Below, piece after piece: positions 38,820-51,900 of a stretch of DNA of 64,000 bases. The stretch covers positions 496,001 to 560,000 of the forward strand of contig NW_027480463.1 of NCBI RefSeq assembly GCF_051401765.1, given 5' to 3'. Numbering within the stretch: position 1 is the first letter of the stretch; every line of letters begins with the position of its first letter. Under the pieces are notes generated by a model. The model saw only the letters and a list, made by a program, of their open reading frames with translations, had not been told where the DNA came from and made no database searches. The DNA is from Calliopsis andreniformis (taxonomy: Eukaryota; Arthropoda; Insecta; Hymenoptera; Andrenidae). The translations under genes and the position numbers were made by a program.

Positions 38820-41295
38820 TCAACCATCAACACTCAGTCCTCAATGTTCAATCCTCAATCCTCAACTCTCAATCTTCAATCCTCAATACTGAATCTTCAA
38901 TCCTCAATCCTCAATCCTCAATCCTCAATCCTCAGTCCCCAATCCTCTATCCTCAATCCTCAATCCTCATTCTTCAATCCTCAATACCCAATCCTAAATC
39001 TTCAATCCTCAATCCTCAATCCTCAATTCTCAATCCTCAATCCTCAGTCCTCAGACCTCAAACCTCAATCCTCAACCCTCAGCCCTCATCGTCAATCCTC
39101 AAACCTCAATCCTCAATCCTCAATCGTCAATCCTCAATCCTCAATCTTCAATCCTCAATACTCAATCTTCAATCCTCTATCCACAATCCTCAATCCTCAA
39201 TATTCAATCCTCAACACACAATTTTCAATACTCAATCCGCAATCATCATACCTCAATCCTCAATCCTCAGTCATCAATCCTCAATCTTCAATACTCAATG
39301 GTCAATCCTCAGTCCTCAATACTCAATCGTCAATCCTCAGTCCTCAATCCTCAATCCTCAATCCTCGTACCTCAAACCTCAATCCTCAATCCTCAATCCT
39401 CATTCTTCAATCCTCAATACCCAATCCTCAATCTTCAATCCTCAATCCTCAATCCTCAGTCCTCAGTCCTCAATCCTCAATCCTCAATCCTCATTCTTCA
39501 ATCCTCAATACCCAATTCTCAATCTTCAACCCTCAATCCTCAATCCTCCATTCTCAATCCTGAATCCTCAGTACTCAATCCTCAATCTTCAATCCTCAAT
39601 ACTCAATCATCAATCCTCAATTCTCACTCCTCAATCCTCAACCCTCAATCCTCAATCCTCAATCCTGAATCCTCAATCCTCAATCCTCAATCCTCATTCT
39701 TCAATCCTCAATACCCAATCCTCAATCTTCAGTCCTCAATCCTCGATCCTCAATCTTCAATCCTCAATCCTGAATCCTCAATCCTCAATCCTCATTCTTC
39801 AATCCTTAATACCCAAATCTCAATCTTCAATCCTCAATCCTCAATCCTCAATTCTCTATACTCAATCCTCAGACCTCAGTCTCAAACCTCAATCCTCAGC
39901 CCTCAGCCCTCATCCTCTATCCTCAACCCTCAACCTCAATCCTCAATCTTCAATCCTCAATACTCAATCTTCAATCCTCAATCCTCAGTCCTCAAACTTC
40001 AATTCTGAATCCTCAATCCTGAATCCTCAATCTTCAGCCCTCAGACCTCAAGAATCTGTTGTCAATACTCAATCCTCTATAGAATATCCTCAATTCACAG
40101 TTTTCGATACTCAATCTCAACCTGCAATCTTCAAATCTCTATCCACAAACATCAATTCTCATCACTCAACCATCAACACTCAGTCCTCAATGTTCAATCC
40201 TCAATCCTCAACTCTCAATCTTCAATCCTCAATACTGAATCTTCAATCCTCAATCGTCAATCCTCAATCCTCAATCCTCAGTCCCCAATCCTCAATCCTC
40301 AATCCTCAATCCTCATTCTTCAATCCTCAATACCCAATCCTCAATCTTCAATCTTCAATCCTCAATCCTCAATTCTCAATCCTCAATCCTCAGTCCTCAG
40401 ACCTCAAACCTCAATCCTCAACCCTCAGCCCTCATCGTCAATCCTCAAACCTCAATCCTCAATCCTCAATCGTCAATCCTCAATCCTCAATCTTCAATCC
40501 TCAATACTCAATCTTCAATCCTCTATCCACAATCCTCAATCCTCAATATTCAATCCTCAACACACAATTTTCAATACTCAATCCGCAATCATCATACCTC
40601 AATCCTCAATCCTCAGTCATCAATCCTCAATCTTCAATACTCAATGGTCAATCCTCAGTCCTCAATACTCAATCGTCAATCCTCAGTCCTCAATCCTCGT
40701 ACCTCAAACTTCAATCCTCAATCCTCAATCCTCATTCTTCAATCCTCAATACCCAATCCTCAATCTTCAATCCTCAATCCTCAATCCTCAATTCTCAATC
40801 CTCAATCCTCAGTCCTCAGTCCTCAAACCTCAATCCTCAACCCTAAGCCCTCATCCTCAAACCTCAGTCCTCATCCTCAATTCTCAATCCTCAATCCTCA
40901 AGCCACAATCCTCAACCGTCAGTCCTCGTCCTCAATCCTCAATCCTCAATCCTCAATCCTCATTCCTCAAACCTCAATCCTCAATCCTCAATCCTTAATC
41001 CTCAATCTTCAATCCTCAATCAACAGTCCTCAATCTTCAATCCTCAATGCTCAATACTCAATCCTCAATCCTCAGTCCTCAATGCTCAATCCTCAATCCT
41101 CGATCCTCAATCTTCAATCCTCATTACTCAATCTTCAATCCTCAATCCTCAATCCTCAATCTTCAATCCTCAATACTCAATCTTCAATCCTCAATCCTCA
41201 ATCCTCAATCCTCAATCCTCAATCCTCAATCCTCAGTCCTCAAACCTCAATTCTGAATCCTCAACCCTGAATCCTCAATCTTCAGCCCTCAGTCC

Positions 41296-41414
41296 TCAAC
41301 AATCAGTTGTCAATCCTCAATCCTCAATAGAATATCCTCAATTCACAGGTTTCAATACTCAATACTCAATCTGCAATCTTCAAATCTCTATCCACAAACA
41401 TCAATCCTCATCAC
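41296..41414 (+). repeat. 119-base module, subtype 4 (representative)
   Basis: Marked by TCCTCAATTCACAGGTTTC. Twelve copies have cores near 8,453, 32,148, 34,196, 36,278, 41,390, 45,456, 47,589, 47,938, 50,020, 54,969, 57,946 and 63,044. This marker aligns base for base with the palindromic TCCTGAATTCTCAGGATTC of the 22-31 kb block, from which it differs at three positions, so subtype 4 holds an imperfect form of that inverted repeat. Confidence 0.85.
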
Positions 41415-43311
41415 TCAACCCTCAACACTCAGTCCCCAATCCTCAATCTTCAATCCTCAATCCTCAATCCTCAATACTCAATCCTCAATCTTCAATCCTC
41501 AATACTCAATCTTCAATCCTCAATCCTCAATCCTCAATCCACAATCCTCAATCCTCAGTCATCAATACTCAATCTTCAGTACTCAATCCTCAATCCTCAA
41601 TCCTCAGTCCTCATTCTTCAATCCTCAATACCCAATCCTCAATCTTCAATCCTCAATCCTCAATCCTCAATTCTCAATCCTCTATCCTCAATCCTCAGAC
41701 CTCAAACATCAATACTCAACCCTCAGTCCTCGTCCTGAATCCACAACCCTCAATCCTCAATCCTCAACCTTCGATCATCAATATTCAATCTTCAATCCTC
41801 AATCCTCAATCCTCAATCCTCAATCCTCAATCCTCAATGTTCATTCCTCAATACTCAACCTTCAATCCTCAATCCTCAATTCTCAAACCTCAATACTCAA
41901 TCCTCAATCGTCAATCCTCAATCCCCAATCCTCAACCTTCAATACTCAATCCTCAATCCACAATCTTCAATCCTCAATCCTCAATCCTCAATCTTCAATC
42001 CTCAACCCCAATACTCAACCCTCCATCCTCAATCTTCAATCCTCAATCCTCAATCCTCAATCCTCAATCCTCATTCTTCAATCCTCAATACCCAATCCTC
42101 AATCTTCAATACTCAATCCTCAATCCTCAATTCTCAATCCTCAATCCTCAATCCTCAGACATCAGACATCAATACTCAACCCTCAGGCCTCGTCCTCAAT
42201 CCACAACTCTCAATCCTCAATCATCAATCTTCAATCATCAATATTCAATATTCAGTCCTCAATCCTCAATCCTCAATCCTCAATGTTCAATCCGCAATCC
42301 CCAATACTCAATCCTCAGTCCTCAAACCTCAATCCTCAACCCTCAGCCCTCATCTTCAATCCTCAATCCTCAATCCTCAATTCTCAATCTTCAATCCTCA
42401 ATACTCAATATTCAATCCTCAATCCTCAATTCTCAATCCTCAATACTCAATCCTCAATCGTCAATCCTCAATGCCCAATCCTCAATTTTCGATACTCAAT
42501 CCTCAATCCTCAATCCACAATCCTCAATCTTCAATCCTCAATACTCAATCTTCAATCCTCAATCCTCAATCCTCAATCCTCAATCCTCAATCCTCAGTCC
42601 TCAATCCTCAATCTTCAATCCTCAATACTCAATCTTCAATCCTCAATCCTCAATCCTCAATCCTCAATCCTCATTCTTCAATCCTCAACCCCAAATCCTC
42701 AATCTTCAATCCTCAATCCTCAATCCTCTATTCTCAATCCTCAATCCTCAATCCTCAGACCTGAAACATCAATACTCAACCCTTAGTCCTCGTCCTCAAT
42801 ACACAACCCTCAATCCTCAATTCTCAATCTTCAATCATCAATATTCAATCTTCAATCCTCAATCCTCAATCCTCAGTCCACAAACCTCAATTCTGAATCC
42901 TCAATACTGCATGCTCAATCTTCAGCCCTCAGTACACAACAATCAGTTGTCAATCCTCAATCCTCAATCCACAATCCTTAATCCTCAATCCTCAATCCTC
43001 AATCCTCAATCTTCAATCCTCAATACTCAATCTTCAATCCACAACCCTCAATCCTCAATCATCAATCTTCAATCATCAATATTCAATCTTCAGTCCTCAA
43101 TCCTCAATCCTCAGTCCTCAATGTTCAATCCACAATACCCAATCCTCAATCTTCGATCCTCAATCCTCAATGCTCAATCCTCAATCCTCAATCCTCAATC
43201 CTCTATCCTCAATCCTCAGTCCTCAAACCTCAATCCTGGATCCTGAATCCTGAATCCTCAATCTTCAGACCTCAGTCCTCAACAATCAGTTGTCAACCCT
43301 CAATCCTCAAT

Positions 43312-43709
43312 AGAATATCCTCAGTTCAGAGTTTTCCATACGCAATACTCAATCTGCAATCTTCATATCTCTATCCACAAACATCAATTCTCATCACTCA
43401 ACCCTCAAGGCTCAGTTCCCAGTCCTCAATTTTCAATCCTCAATCCTCAATCCTCAATCCTCAATCCTCAGTCCTCAATCCTCAAACCTCAATCTTCAAT
43501 CATCAATACTCAATCTTCAATCCTCAATCCTCAATCCTCAATCCTCAATCCTCAATCCTCAATCCTCAATCTTCAAGCCTCAATACTCAATCTTCAATCC
43601 TCAATCCTCAATCCTCAATCCTCAATCCTCACTCTTCAATCCTCAACACCAAATCCTCAATCTTTAATCCTCAATCCTCAATCCTCTATTCTCAATCCTC
43701 AATCCTCAA
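43312..43709 (+). repeat. Restart of the 8 kb unit after unit A
   Basis: At 43,312 the sequence restarts with the same AGAATATCC start and subtype-2 module as at 35,226, giving a head-to-tail junction. After about 400 bases, near 43,707, it leaves the unit and continues with material from position 34,529 (offset 9,178). At the homologous place, near 57,291, unit C instead continues into CCCCAGACCTG. This marks an exchange point inside a run of near-perfect heptamers. Confidence 0.8.
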
Positions 43710-45640
43710 CCCTCAATCTTCAATCCTCAATACTCAATCTTCAATCTTCAATCCTCAGTCCTCAAACCACAATTCTGAATCCTCAATCCTGAATCCTCAA
43801 TCTTCAGCCCTCAGTCCTCAACAATCAGTTGTCAATCCTCAATCCCCAATAGAATATCCTCAGTTCACAGTATTAAATACTCAATACTCAATCTGCAATC
43901 TTCAAATCTCTATCCACAAACATCAATTCTCATCACTCAACCCTCAACACTCAGTCCTCAATGTTCAATCCTCAATACCCAATCATTAATCCTCAATCCT
44001 CAAACCTCAATCTTCAATCCTCAATCCCCAATACTCAATCCTCAATCCTCTATCCTCAATCCTCAATCATCAATCCTCAATCTTCAATACTCAGTCCTCA
44101 ATCCTGAGTCCTCAATCCTCAATCCTCAATCATCAATCCTCAATCTTCAATCCTCAATGCTCAACCTTTAATCCTCAATCCTCAATCCTCAATCTTCAAT
44201 CCTCAGTCCTCAATCCTCAATCCTCAATGCTCAATCCTCAATCCTCAATCCTCAATCCTCAATCTTCAATCCTCAATACTCAATCTTCAATCCTCAATCC
44301 TCAATCTTCAGTCCTCAAACCACAGTCCTGAATCCTCAATCCTGAATCCTCAATCTTCAGCCCTCAGTCCTCAACAATCAGATGTCAATCCTCAATCCAC
44401 ACTAGAATATCCTCAGTTCAGAGTTTTCCATACGCAATACTCAATCTGCAATCTTCATATCTCTATCCACAAACATCAATTCTCATCACTCAACCCTCAA
44501 GGCTCAGTTCCCAGTCCTCAATTTTCAATCCTCAATCCTCAATCCTCAATCCTCAATCCTCAGTCCTCAATCCTCAAACCTCAATCTTCAATCATCAATA
44601 CTCAATCTTCAATCCTCAATCCTCAATCCTCAATCCTCAATCCTCAATCCTCAATCCTCAATCTTCAAGCCTCAATACTCAATCTTCAATCCTCAATCCT
44701 CAATCCTCAATCCTCAATCCTCACTCTTCAATCCTCAACACCAAATCCTCAATCTTTAATCCTCAATCCTCAATCCTCTATTCTCAATCCTCAATCCTCA
44801 ATCCCCAGACCTGAAACATCAATACTCAACCCTTAGTCCTCGTCCTCAATACACAACCCTCAATCCTCAATCCTCAATCTTCAATCATCAATATTCAATC
44901 TTCAATCCTCAATACTCAATCTTCAATCCTCAATCCTCAATCCTCAATACTCAATCCTCATTCTTCAATCCTCATCACCAAATCCACAATCTTCAATCCT
45001 CCATCCTCAATCCTCTATTCTCAATCCTCAATCCTCAATCCTCAGACCTCGAACATCAATACTCAACTCTCAGTCCTCGTCCTCAATCCACAACACTCAA
45101 TCCTCAATCCTCAATCTTCAGTCATCAATATTCAATCTTCAATCCTCAATCCTCAATCCTCAGTCCTCAATCCTCAATCCTCAATCCTCAGTCATCAATA
45201 GTCAATCTTCAGTACTCAATCCTCAATCCTCAATCCTCAATACTGAGTCTTCAATCCTCAATCCTCAATCCTCAATCCTCAATCTTCAATCCTCTATCCT
45301 CAGTCCTCAGACCTCAATTCTGAATCCTCAATCCTGAATCCTCAATCTTCAGCCCTTAGTCCTCAACAATCAGTTCTCAATCCTCAATCCTCAATAGAAT
45401 ATCCTCAAGTCACAGGTTTCAATACTCAATACTCAATCTGCAATCTTCAAATCTCTATCCACAAACATCAATTCTCATCACTCAGCCCTCAACACTCAGT
45501 CCTCAATGTTCAATCCTCAATCCTCAATTCTCAATCTTCAATCCTCAATACTCAATCATTAATCCTCAATCCTCAATACTCAATCTTCAATCCTCAATCC
45601 CCAATACTCAATCCTCAATCCTCAATCCTCAATCCTCAAT
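43710..45640 (+). repeat. Patch copied from 34.5-36.46 kb
   Basis: Offset 9,178 is constant from 43,707 to 45,640 against 34,529-36,462 (checked at the GGCTCAGTTCCCAG marker, 44,501 against 35,323, and at the module core 45,456 against 36,278). It repeats the start of unit A, but stops where 36,463 has CATCAATCC and this copy goes on with CCACAATCC. It carries modules of subtypes 3, 2 and 4 in the same order as 34.7-36.3 kb. Confidence 0.82.
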
Positions 45641-46069
45641 CCACAATCCTCAATCCTCAGTCATCAATACTCAATCTTCAGTACTCAATCCTCAATCCTC
45701 AATCCTCAGTCCTCATTCTTCAATCCTCAATACCCAATCCTCAATCTTCAATCCTCAATCCTCAATCCTCAATTCTCAATCCTCTATCCTCAATCCTCAG
45801 ACCTCAAACATCAATACTCAACCCTCAGTCCTCGTCCTGAATCCACAACCCTCAATCCTCAATCCTCAACCTTCGATCATCAATATTCAATCTTCAATCC
45901 TCAATCCTCAATCCTCAATCCTCAATCCTCAATCCTCAATGTTCATTCCTCAATACTCAACCTTCAATCCTCAATCCTCAATTCTCAAACCTCAATACTC
46001 AATCCTCAATCGTCAATCCTCAATCCCCAATCCTCAACCTTCAATACTCAATCCTCAATCCACAATCTT
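45641..46069 (+). repeat. Patch copied from 41.54-41.97 kb
   Basis: About 430 bases match 41,539-41,967 at offset 4,102 (checked at CCACAATCC, 45,641, and at CAATGTTCATTCC, 45,939 against 41,837). The patch skips roughly 5 kb of unit A relative to the preceding patch, so the two were joined by a deletion or an exchange within the unit. Confidence 0.8.
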
Positions 46070-47757
46070 CAACCCTCAATCCTCAATCCTCAATCTTCAA
46101 TCATCAATATTCAATCTTCAATCCTCAATTCTCAATCCTCAGTCCTCAAACCTCAATTCTGAATCTTCAATCCTGTATCCTCAATCTTCAGCCCTCAGCC
46201 CTCAACAATCAGTTGTCAATCCTCAATCCTCAATCCTCAATCCTCAATCCTCAATCCTCAATCCTCAATCCTCAATCTTCAATCCTCAATACTCAATCTT
46301 CAATCCTCAATCCTCAATCCTCAATCCTCAATCCTCATTCTTCAATCCTCATCACCAAATCCTCAAGCTTCAATCCTCCATCCTCAATCCTCTATTCTCA
46401 ATCCTCAATCCTCAATCCTCAGACCTCAAACATCAATACTCAACCCTCAGTCCTCGTCCTCAATCCACAACACTCAATCCTCAATCCTCAATCTTCAATC
46501 ATCAATATTCAATCTTCAATACTCAATCCTCAATCCTCAGTCCTCAATCCTCAATCCTCAATCCTCAGTCATCAATACTCAATCTTCAGTACTCAATCAT
46601 CAATCCTCAATCCTCAATCCTCAATCCTCAATCCTCAGACCTCAAACGTCAATATTCAACCCTCAGTCCTGGTACCCAATCCACAACACTCAATCCTCAA
46701 TCCTCAATCTTCAATCATCAATATTCAATCTTCAGTCCTCAATCCTCAATCCTCAATCCTCAATCCTCTATGTTCAGTCCTCAATACCCAATCCTCAATC
46801 TTCAATCCTCAATCCTCAATCCTCAATCCTCAATCCTCAATCCTCAATCCTCAATCCTCAATCCTCAAGCCTCAATCCTCTGTCCTCAAACCACAATCCT
46901 GAATCCTCAATCCTCAATCCTCAATCCTCAACACTCAACCTTCAATCCTCAATACTCAATTTTCAATCCTCAATACCCAATCTTCAATCTTCAATCCTCG
47001 ATCCTCAATCCTCAATCCCCAATCCTCAATCCTCAATCTTCAGCCCTCAGTCCTCAACAATCAGTTGTCAATTCTCAATCCTCAATAGAATATCATCAAT
47101 TCACAGTTTTCAATACTCAATAATCACTCTGCAATCTTTAAATCTCTATCCACAAACACCAATTCTTATCACTCAACCCTCAACACTCAGTCCCCAGTCC
47201 TCAATTTTCAATCCTCAATCCTTAATCCTCAATCCTCAATCCTCAATCCTCAATCCTCAATCTTCAATCCTCAATACTCAATCATCAATCCTCAATCCTC
47301 AGCCCTCAATCCTCAAACCTCATTCCTCAACCCTCAGCCATCATCCTCAATCCTCGATCCTCAATCCTCAATCCTCAATGTTCAATCCTCAATACCCAAT
47401 CCTCAATCCTCAATCCTCAATCCTCAATCCTCAGTCCTCAAACCTCAATTCTGAACCCTCAACCCTGAATCCTCAATCTTCAGCCCTCAGTCCTCAGCAA
47501 TCAGTTGTCAATCCTCAATCCTCAATAGAATATCCTCAATTCACAGGTTTCGATACTCAATACTCAATCTGCAATCTTGAAATCTCTATCCACAAACATC
47601 AATCCTCATCACTCAACCCTCAACACTCAGTCCCCAATCCTCAATCTTCAATTCTCAATACTCAATCTTCAATCCTCAATCCTCAATCCTCGATCCTCAA
47701 TCCTCAATCCTCAATCGTCAATCTCCAATCCAGAATACTCAATCTTCAATCTTCAAT
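46070..47757 (+). repeat. Patch built from left-region sequence types
   Basis: The first part (46,070-46,200) matches 33,837-33,967 at offset 12,233, including the CCTGTATCC marker. From about 46,640 to 47,150 it matches 7,610-8,160, nearly 39 kb upstream (offset 39,027 at CTGGTACCC, 38,992 at 47,043; the difference is five heptamers). It holds the only subtype-1 module outside the first 19.3 kb (core near 47,148) and a subtype-4 module (near 47,589). Confidence 0.75.
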
Positions 47758-48966
47758 CCTCAATCCTCAATCCTCAATCATCAGTCCTCAAACCTCAATT
47801 CTGAACCCTCAACCCTGAATCCTCAATCTTCAGCCCTCAGTCCTCAGCAATCAGTTGTCAATCCTCAATCCTCAATAGAATATCCTCAATTCACAGGTTT
47901 CGATACTCAATACTCAATCTGCAATCTTCAAATCTCTATCCACAAACATCAATCCTCATCACTCAACCCTCAACACTCAGTCCCCAATCCTCAATCATCA
48001 ATTCTCAATCCTCAATACTCAATCCTCAATCCTCAATCCTCAATCCTCAATCTTCAATCCTCAATGCTCAATCTTCAATCCTCAATCCTCAATCCTCGAT
48101 CCTCAATCCTCAATCGTCAATCGTCAATCTCCAATCCTGAATACTCAATCTTCAATCCTCAATCCTCAATCCTCAATTCTCAATCCTCAATCCTCAGTCC
48201 TGAGTCCTCAAACCTCAATCTTCAACCCTCAGCCCTCATCCTCAATCCTTAATCCTCAATCCTCAATCCTCAACCCTCAATCTTCAATCCTCAATACTCA
48301 ATCTTCAATCTTCAATCCTCAGTCCTCAAACCACAATTCTGAATCCTCAATCCTGAATCCTCAATCTTCAGCCCTCAGTCCTCAACAATCAGTTGTCAAT
48401 CCTCAATCCCCAATAGAATATCCTCAGTTCACAGTATTAAATACTCAATACTCAATCTGCAATCTTCAAATCTCTATCCACAAACATCAATTCTCATCAC
48501 TCAACCCTCAACACTCAGTCCTCAATGTTCAATCCTCAATACCCAATCATTAATCCTCAATCCTCAAACCTCAATCTTCAATCCTCAATCCCCAATACTC
48601 AATCCTCAATCCTCTATCCTCAATCCTCAATCATCAATCCTCAATCTTCAATACTCAGTCCTCAATCCTGAGTCCTCAATCCTCAATCCTCAATCATCAA
48701 TCCTCAATCTTCAATCCTCAATGCTCAACCTTTAATCCTCAATCCTCAATCCTCAATCTTCAATCCTCAGTCCTCAATCCTCAATCCTCAATGCTCAATC
48801 CTCAATCCTCAATCCTCAATCCTCAATCTTCAATCCTCAATACTCAATCTTCAATCCTCAATCCTCAATCTTCAGTCCTCAAACCACAGTCCTGAATCCT
48901 CAATCCTGAATCCTCAATCTTCAGCCCTCAGTCCTCAACAATCAGATGTCAATCCTCAATCCACAC
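47758..48966 (+). repeat. Leader segment of the 13.74 kb duplication, copy 2
   Basis: Copy of 34,016-35,225 at constant offset 13,742. It starts where the sequence changes from a run of TCAATCC to CATCAGTCC (47,779 against 34,037). A second subtype-4 module about 350 bases upstream (core 47,589) is a near-duplicate of the one inside (47,938), so a shorter local duplication was added at this edge. Confidence 0.82.
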
Positions 48967-51900
48967 TAGAATATCCTCAGTTCAGAGTTTTCCATACGCA
49001 ATACTCAATCTGCAATCTTCATATCTCTATCCACAAACATCAATTCTCATCACTCAACCCTCAAGGCTCAGTTCCCAGTCCTCAATTTTCAATCCTCAAT
49101 CCTCAATCCTCAATCCTCAATCCTCAGTCCTCAATCCTCAAACCTCAATCTTCAATCATCAATACTCAATCTTCAATCCTCAATCCTCAATCCTCAATCC
49201 TCAATCCTCAATCCTCAATCCTCAATCTTCAAGCCTCAATACTCAATCTTCAATCCTCAATCCTCAATCCTCAATCCTCAATCCTCACTCTTCAATCCTC
49301 AACACCAAATCCTCAATCTTTAATCCTCAATCCTCAATCCTCTATTCTCAATCCTCAATCCTCAATCCCCAGACCTGAAACATCAATACTCAACCCTTAG
49401 TCCTCGTCCTCAATACACAACCCTCAATCCTCAATCCTCAATCTTCAATCATCAATATTCAATCTTCAATCCTCAATACTCAATCTTCAATCCTCAATCC
49501 TCAATCCTCAATCCTCAATCCTCATTCTTCAATCCTCATCACCAAATCCACAATCTTCAATCCTCCATCCTCAATCCTCTATTCTCAATCCTCAATCCTC
49601 AATCCTCAGACCTCGAACATCAATACTCAACTCTCAGTCCTCGTCCTCAATCCACAACACTCAATCCTCAATCCTCAATCTTCAGTCATCAATATTCAAT
49701 CTTCAATCCTCAATCCTCAATCCTCAGTCCTCAATCCTCAATCCTCAATCCTCAGTCATCAATAGTCAATCTTCAGTACTCAATCCTCAATCCTCAATCC
49801 TCAATACTGAGTCTTCAATCCTCAATCCTCAATCCTCAATCCTCAATCTTCAATCCTCTATCCTCAGTCCTCAGACCTCAATTCTGAATCCTCAATCCTG
49901 AATCCTCAATCTTCAGCCCTTAGTCCTCAACAATCAGTTCTCAATCCTCAATCCTCAATAGAATATCCTCAATTCACAGGTTTCAATACTCAATACTCAA
50001 TCTGCAATCTTCAAATCTCTATCCACAAACATCAATTCTCATCACTCAGCCCTCAACACTCAGTCCTCAATGTTCAATCCTCAATCCTCAATTCTCAATC
50101 TTCAATCCTCAATACTCAATCATTAATCCTCAATCCTCAATACTCAATCTTCAATCCTCAATCCCCAATACTCAATCCTCAATCCTCAATCCTCAATCCT
50201 CAATCATCAATCCTCAATCTTCAATACTCAATCCTCAATCCTCAATCCTCAATCCTCAATCAACAATACTCAATCTTCAATCCTCAATGCTCAGCCTTTA
50301 ATCCTCAATCCTCAATCCTCAACCTTCAATCCTCAATCCTCATTCCTCAATCCTCAATCCTCAATCCTCAATCCTCAATCCTCAATCCTCAATCCTCAAT
50401 CTTCAATGCTCACTACTCAATCTTCAATCCTCAATCCTCAATCCTCAGTCCTCAGTCCTCAATCCTCAATCCTCAATCCTCATTCTTCAATCCTCAATAC
50501 CCAATCCTCAATCTTCAATACTCAATCCTCAATCCTCAATTCTCAATCCTCAATCCTCAATCCTAAATCCTCAATGTTCATTCCTCAATACTCAATCTTC
50601 AATCCTCGATCCTCAATTCTCAATCCTCAATACTCAATCCTCAATCGTCAATCCTCAATCCCCAATCCTCAATCTACAATACTCAATCCTCAATCCACAT
50701 TCCACAATCCTCAATCTTCAATCACCAATACTCAATCTTCAATCCCCAATCCTCAATCCTCAATCCTCAATCCTCAATCCTCAGTCCTCAATCCTCAATC
50801 TTCAATCCTCAATACTCAATCTTCAATCCTCAATCCTCAATCCTCAATCTTCAATACTCAATCCTCAATCCTCAATCCTCGGTCCTGAAACCTCAATTCT
50901 GAATCCTCAATACTGAATCCTCAATCTTCAGCCCTCAGTCCTCAACAATCAGTTGTCAATCCTCAATCCTCAATCCTCAATCCTCAATCCTCAATCCTCA
51001 ATCCTCAATCCTCAATCCTCAATCTTCGATCCTCGATACTCAATCTTCAATCCTCAATCCTCAATCCTCATTCCTCAATCCTCATTCTTCAATCCTCATC
51101 ACCAAATACTCAATCTTCAATCCTCCATCCTCAATCCTCAATCCTCAATCCTCAATCCTCAATCTTCATTCCTCAATACTCAGTCATCAATCCTCAATCA
51201 TCAGTCCTCAATCCTCAAACCTCAATCCTCATCCCTCAGCCCTCATTCTCAATCCTCGATCCTCAATACTCAATCCTCAATCTTCAATCCTCAATACTCA
51301 GTCTTCAATCCTCAATCCTCAATCCTCAATCCACAATCCTCAGTCCTCGATCCTCAGTCATCAATACTCAATCTTCAGTACTCAATCCTCAATCCTCAAT
51401 CCTCAATCCTCAATCCTCAACCCCCAATCCTCATTCCTCAAACCTCAATCCTCAGCCCTCAGTCCTCATCCTCAGTTCTCGATTCTCAATCCTGAGGCCT
51501 CAATCCTCAATCCTCAATCCTCATTCTTCAATCCTCAATACCCAATCCTCAATCTTCAATCCTCAATCCTCAATCCTCCATTCTCAATCCTGAATCCTCA
51601 GTACTCAATCCTCAATCTTCAATCCTCAATACTCAATCATCAATCCTCAATTCTCACTCCTCAATCCTCAACCCTCAATCCTCAATCCTCAATCCTGAAT
51701 CCTCAATCCTCAATCCTCATTCTTCAATCCTCATCACCAAATACTCAATCTTCAATCCTCCATCCTCAATCCTCAATCCTCAATCCTCAATCCTCAATCT
51801 TCATTCCTCAATACTCAGTCATCAATCCTCAATCATCAGTCCTCAATCCTCAAACCTCAATCCTCATCCCTCAGCCCTCATTCTCAATCCTCGATCCTCA

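Larger units (their letters stand above)
35226..43311 (+). repeat. About 8 kb higher-order repeat, unit A
   Basis: Unit of 8,086 bases bounded by two subtype-2 modules whose tails share the private variant GGCTCAGTTCCCAG (35,323 and 43,409). It matches unit B at offsets of 13,742-13,749 on the left and 13,561-13,582 on the right; the main step is a 174-base deletion in B. Inside, in order, are modules of subtype 2 (35,287), 4 (36,278), 5 (38,794), 5 (40,139) and 4 (41,390). An 862-codon open frame (38,258-40,846) lies here but is read as a by-product of the stop-free repeat, because other frames and copies break it freely. Confidence 0.88.

Noticed and set aside
38258..40846. 862-codon + strand open frame (and all other + strand open frames) as real genes
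   Set aside because: Composition is only the repeat heptapeptide and its variants, several frames are open at once, starts are chance CAATG variants, copies are broken at different points, and no ribosome binding or splice context is visible.
35226..43311. 8 kb unit as a transposon or viral genome
   Set aside because: No coding content, terminal repeats or unique sequence; it is heptamer variants throughout.
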